Source of the DNA: Chitinophagaceae bacterium
GTDB lineage: Bacteria; Bacteroidota; Bacteroidia; Chitinophagales; Chitinophagaceae
DNA: 5,386 nucleotides
NCBI GenBank assembly: GCA_025455245.1
Contig: JALOMX010000175.1
Coordinates: 1 to 5,386 of the forward strand
Direction of reading: 5' to 3'
Shown in pieces: positions 5,298 through 5,386 of this stretch. A model generated the notes under the pieces. The model ran no database searches, was not told the origin of the DNA, and was given only the letters and a program-made list of their open reading frames with translations. Within the stretch, counting starts at the first letter, position 1; every line of letters starts with the position of its first letter. A program made the position numbers and the translations under genes.

Positions 5298-5323
5298 AAA
5301 AAAAACCCCGCAAAGTGCGGGGT
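5298..5323 (-). terminator. Intrinsic terminator of tRNA-Glu
   Basis: ACCCCGC (5305-5311) pairs with GCGGGGT (5317-5323) around a 5-nt loop, and the minus-strand transcript continues with eight T residues (5305-5298). It begins 7 nt after the tRNA 3' end. The next base after the T tract is the A of the GIY-YIG start codon. Confidence 0.9.
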
Positions 5324-5330
5324 CTCCTTG

Positions 5331-5386
5331 TAGCCCGTAGGGGAATCGAACCCCTCATTCCTCCGTGAAAGGGAGGCGTCTTAACC
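5331..5386 (-). tRNA. tRNA-Glu (anticodon TTC), 3' part; 5' end outside window
   Basis: Reading the minus strand from the right edge: GGTTA (D-loop end), AGAC (D-stem 3' strand), then a 5-bp anticodon stem CCTCC/GGAGG around CTTTCAC, anticodon TTC (complement of 5368-5370). Next come a short variable loop, a 5-bp T-stem AGGGG/CCCCT around TTCGATT, the 3' acceptor strand ACGGGCT (5338-5332) and discriminator A (5331). CCA is not encoded. About 56 of roughly 75 bases are visible, and all visible stems pair, unlike in the remnant at 4967-5059. It charges glutamate for GAA/GAG codons and also supplies Glu-tRNA for tetrapyrrole synthesis where that route is used. Confidence 0.93.

Overview
The window looks like chromosomal DNA from a Bacteroidota bacterium, probably of the Chitinophagaceae type. 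Reasons: a short class IIA fructose-bisphosphate aldolase and a single-domain malic enzyme of Bacteroidota character, a secreted tandem DUF1080 protein, absence of Shine-Dalgarno motifs before the starts, and a TAnnTTTG-type promoter before the malic enzyme. This placement is inferred from protein character, not from a search.

Every gene I can support lies on the minus strand, so the window reads right to left. From the right edge: (1) the 3' part of an intact tRNA-Glu(TTC), cut by the window end, followed by a strong intrinsic terminator; (2) a small GIY-YIG nuclease-like gene whose ATG directly abuts the terminator's U tract and whose last codons and stop lie in a broken second copy of the tRNA-Glu 3' region, which has its own terminator; (3) class II fructose-bisphosphate aldolase (fba), with a long inverted repeat in its leader and a terminator behind it; (4) a secreted protein with two 3-keto-disaccharide hydrolase (DUF1080) domains; (5) a single-domain malic enzyme with a promoter and possible operator that point to a start 13 codons inside the longest ORF; (6) an uncharacterised four-helix membrane protein; (7) the first 75 codons of an exported protein with a PDZ-like segment, running off the left edge.

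The metabolic genes are ordinary: glycolysis/gluconeogenesis (fba), the malate-pyruvate node (malic enzyme) and extracellular sugar processing (DUF1080). Individual terminators and leaders suggest mostly separate transcription units rather than one pathway operon.

The unusual part is 4938-5386. A GIY-YIG gene sits between two direct repeats derived from tRNA-Glu, each followed by a terminator, like a small element with attachment-site-like ends. The displaced tRNA copy has been interrupted twice by 20-nt units related to each other and to a third copy at 253-272, so precise insertion of a tiny dispersed repeat can be read directly by comparing the two tRNA copies. No intergenic stretch exceeds 300 bases; the longest (4801-5030) holds the fba leader, a terminator and the tRNA remnant.
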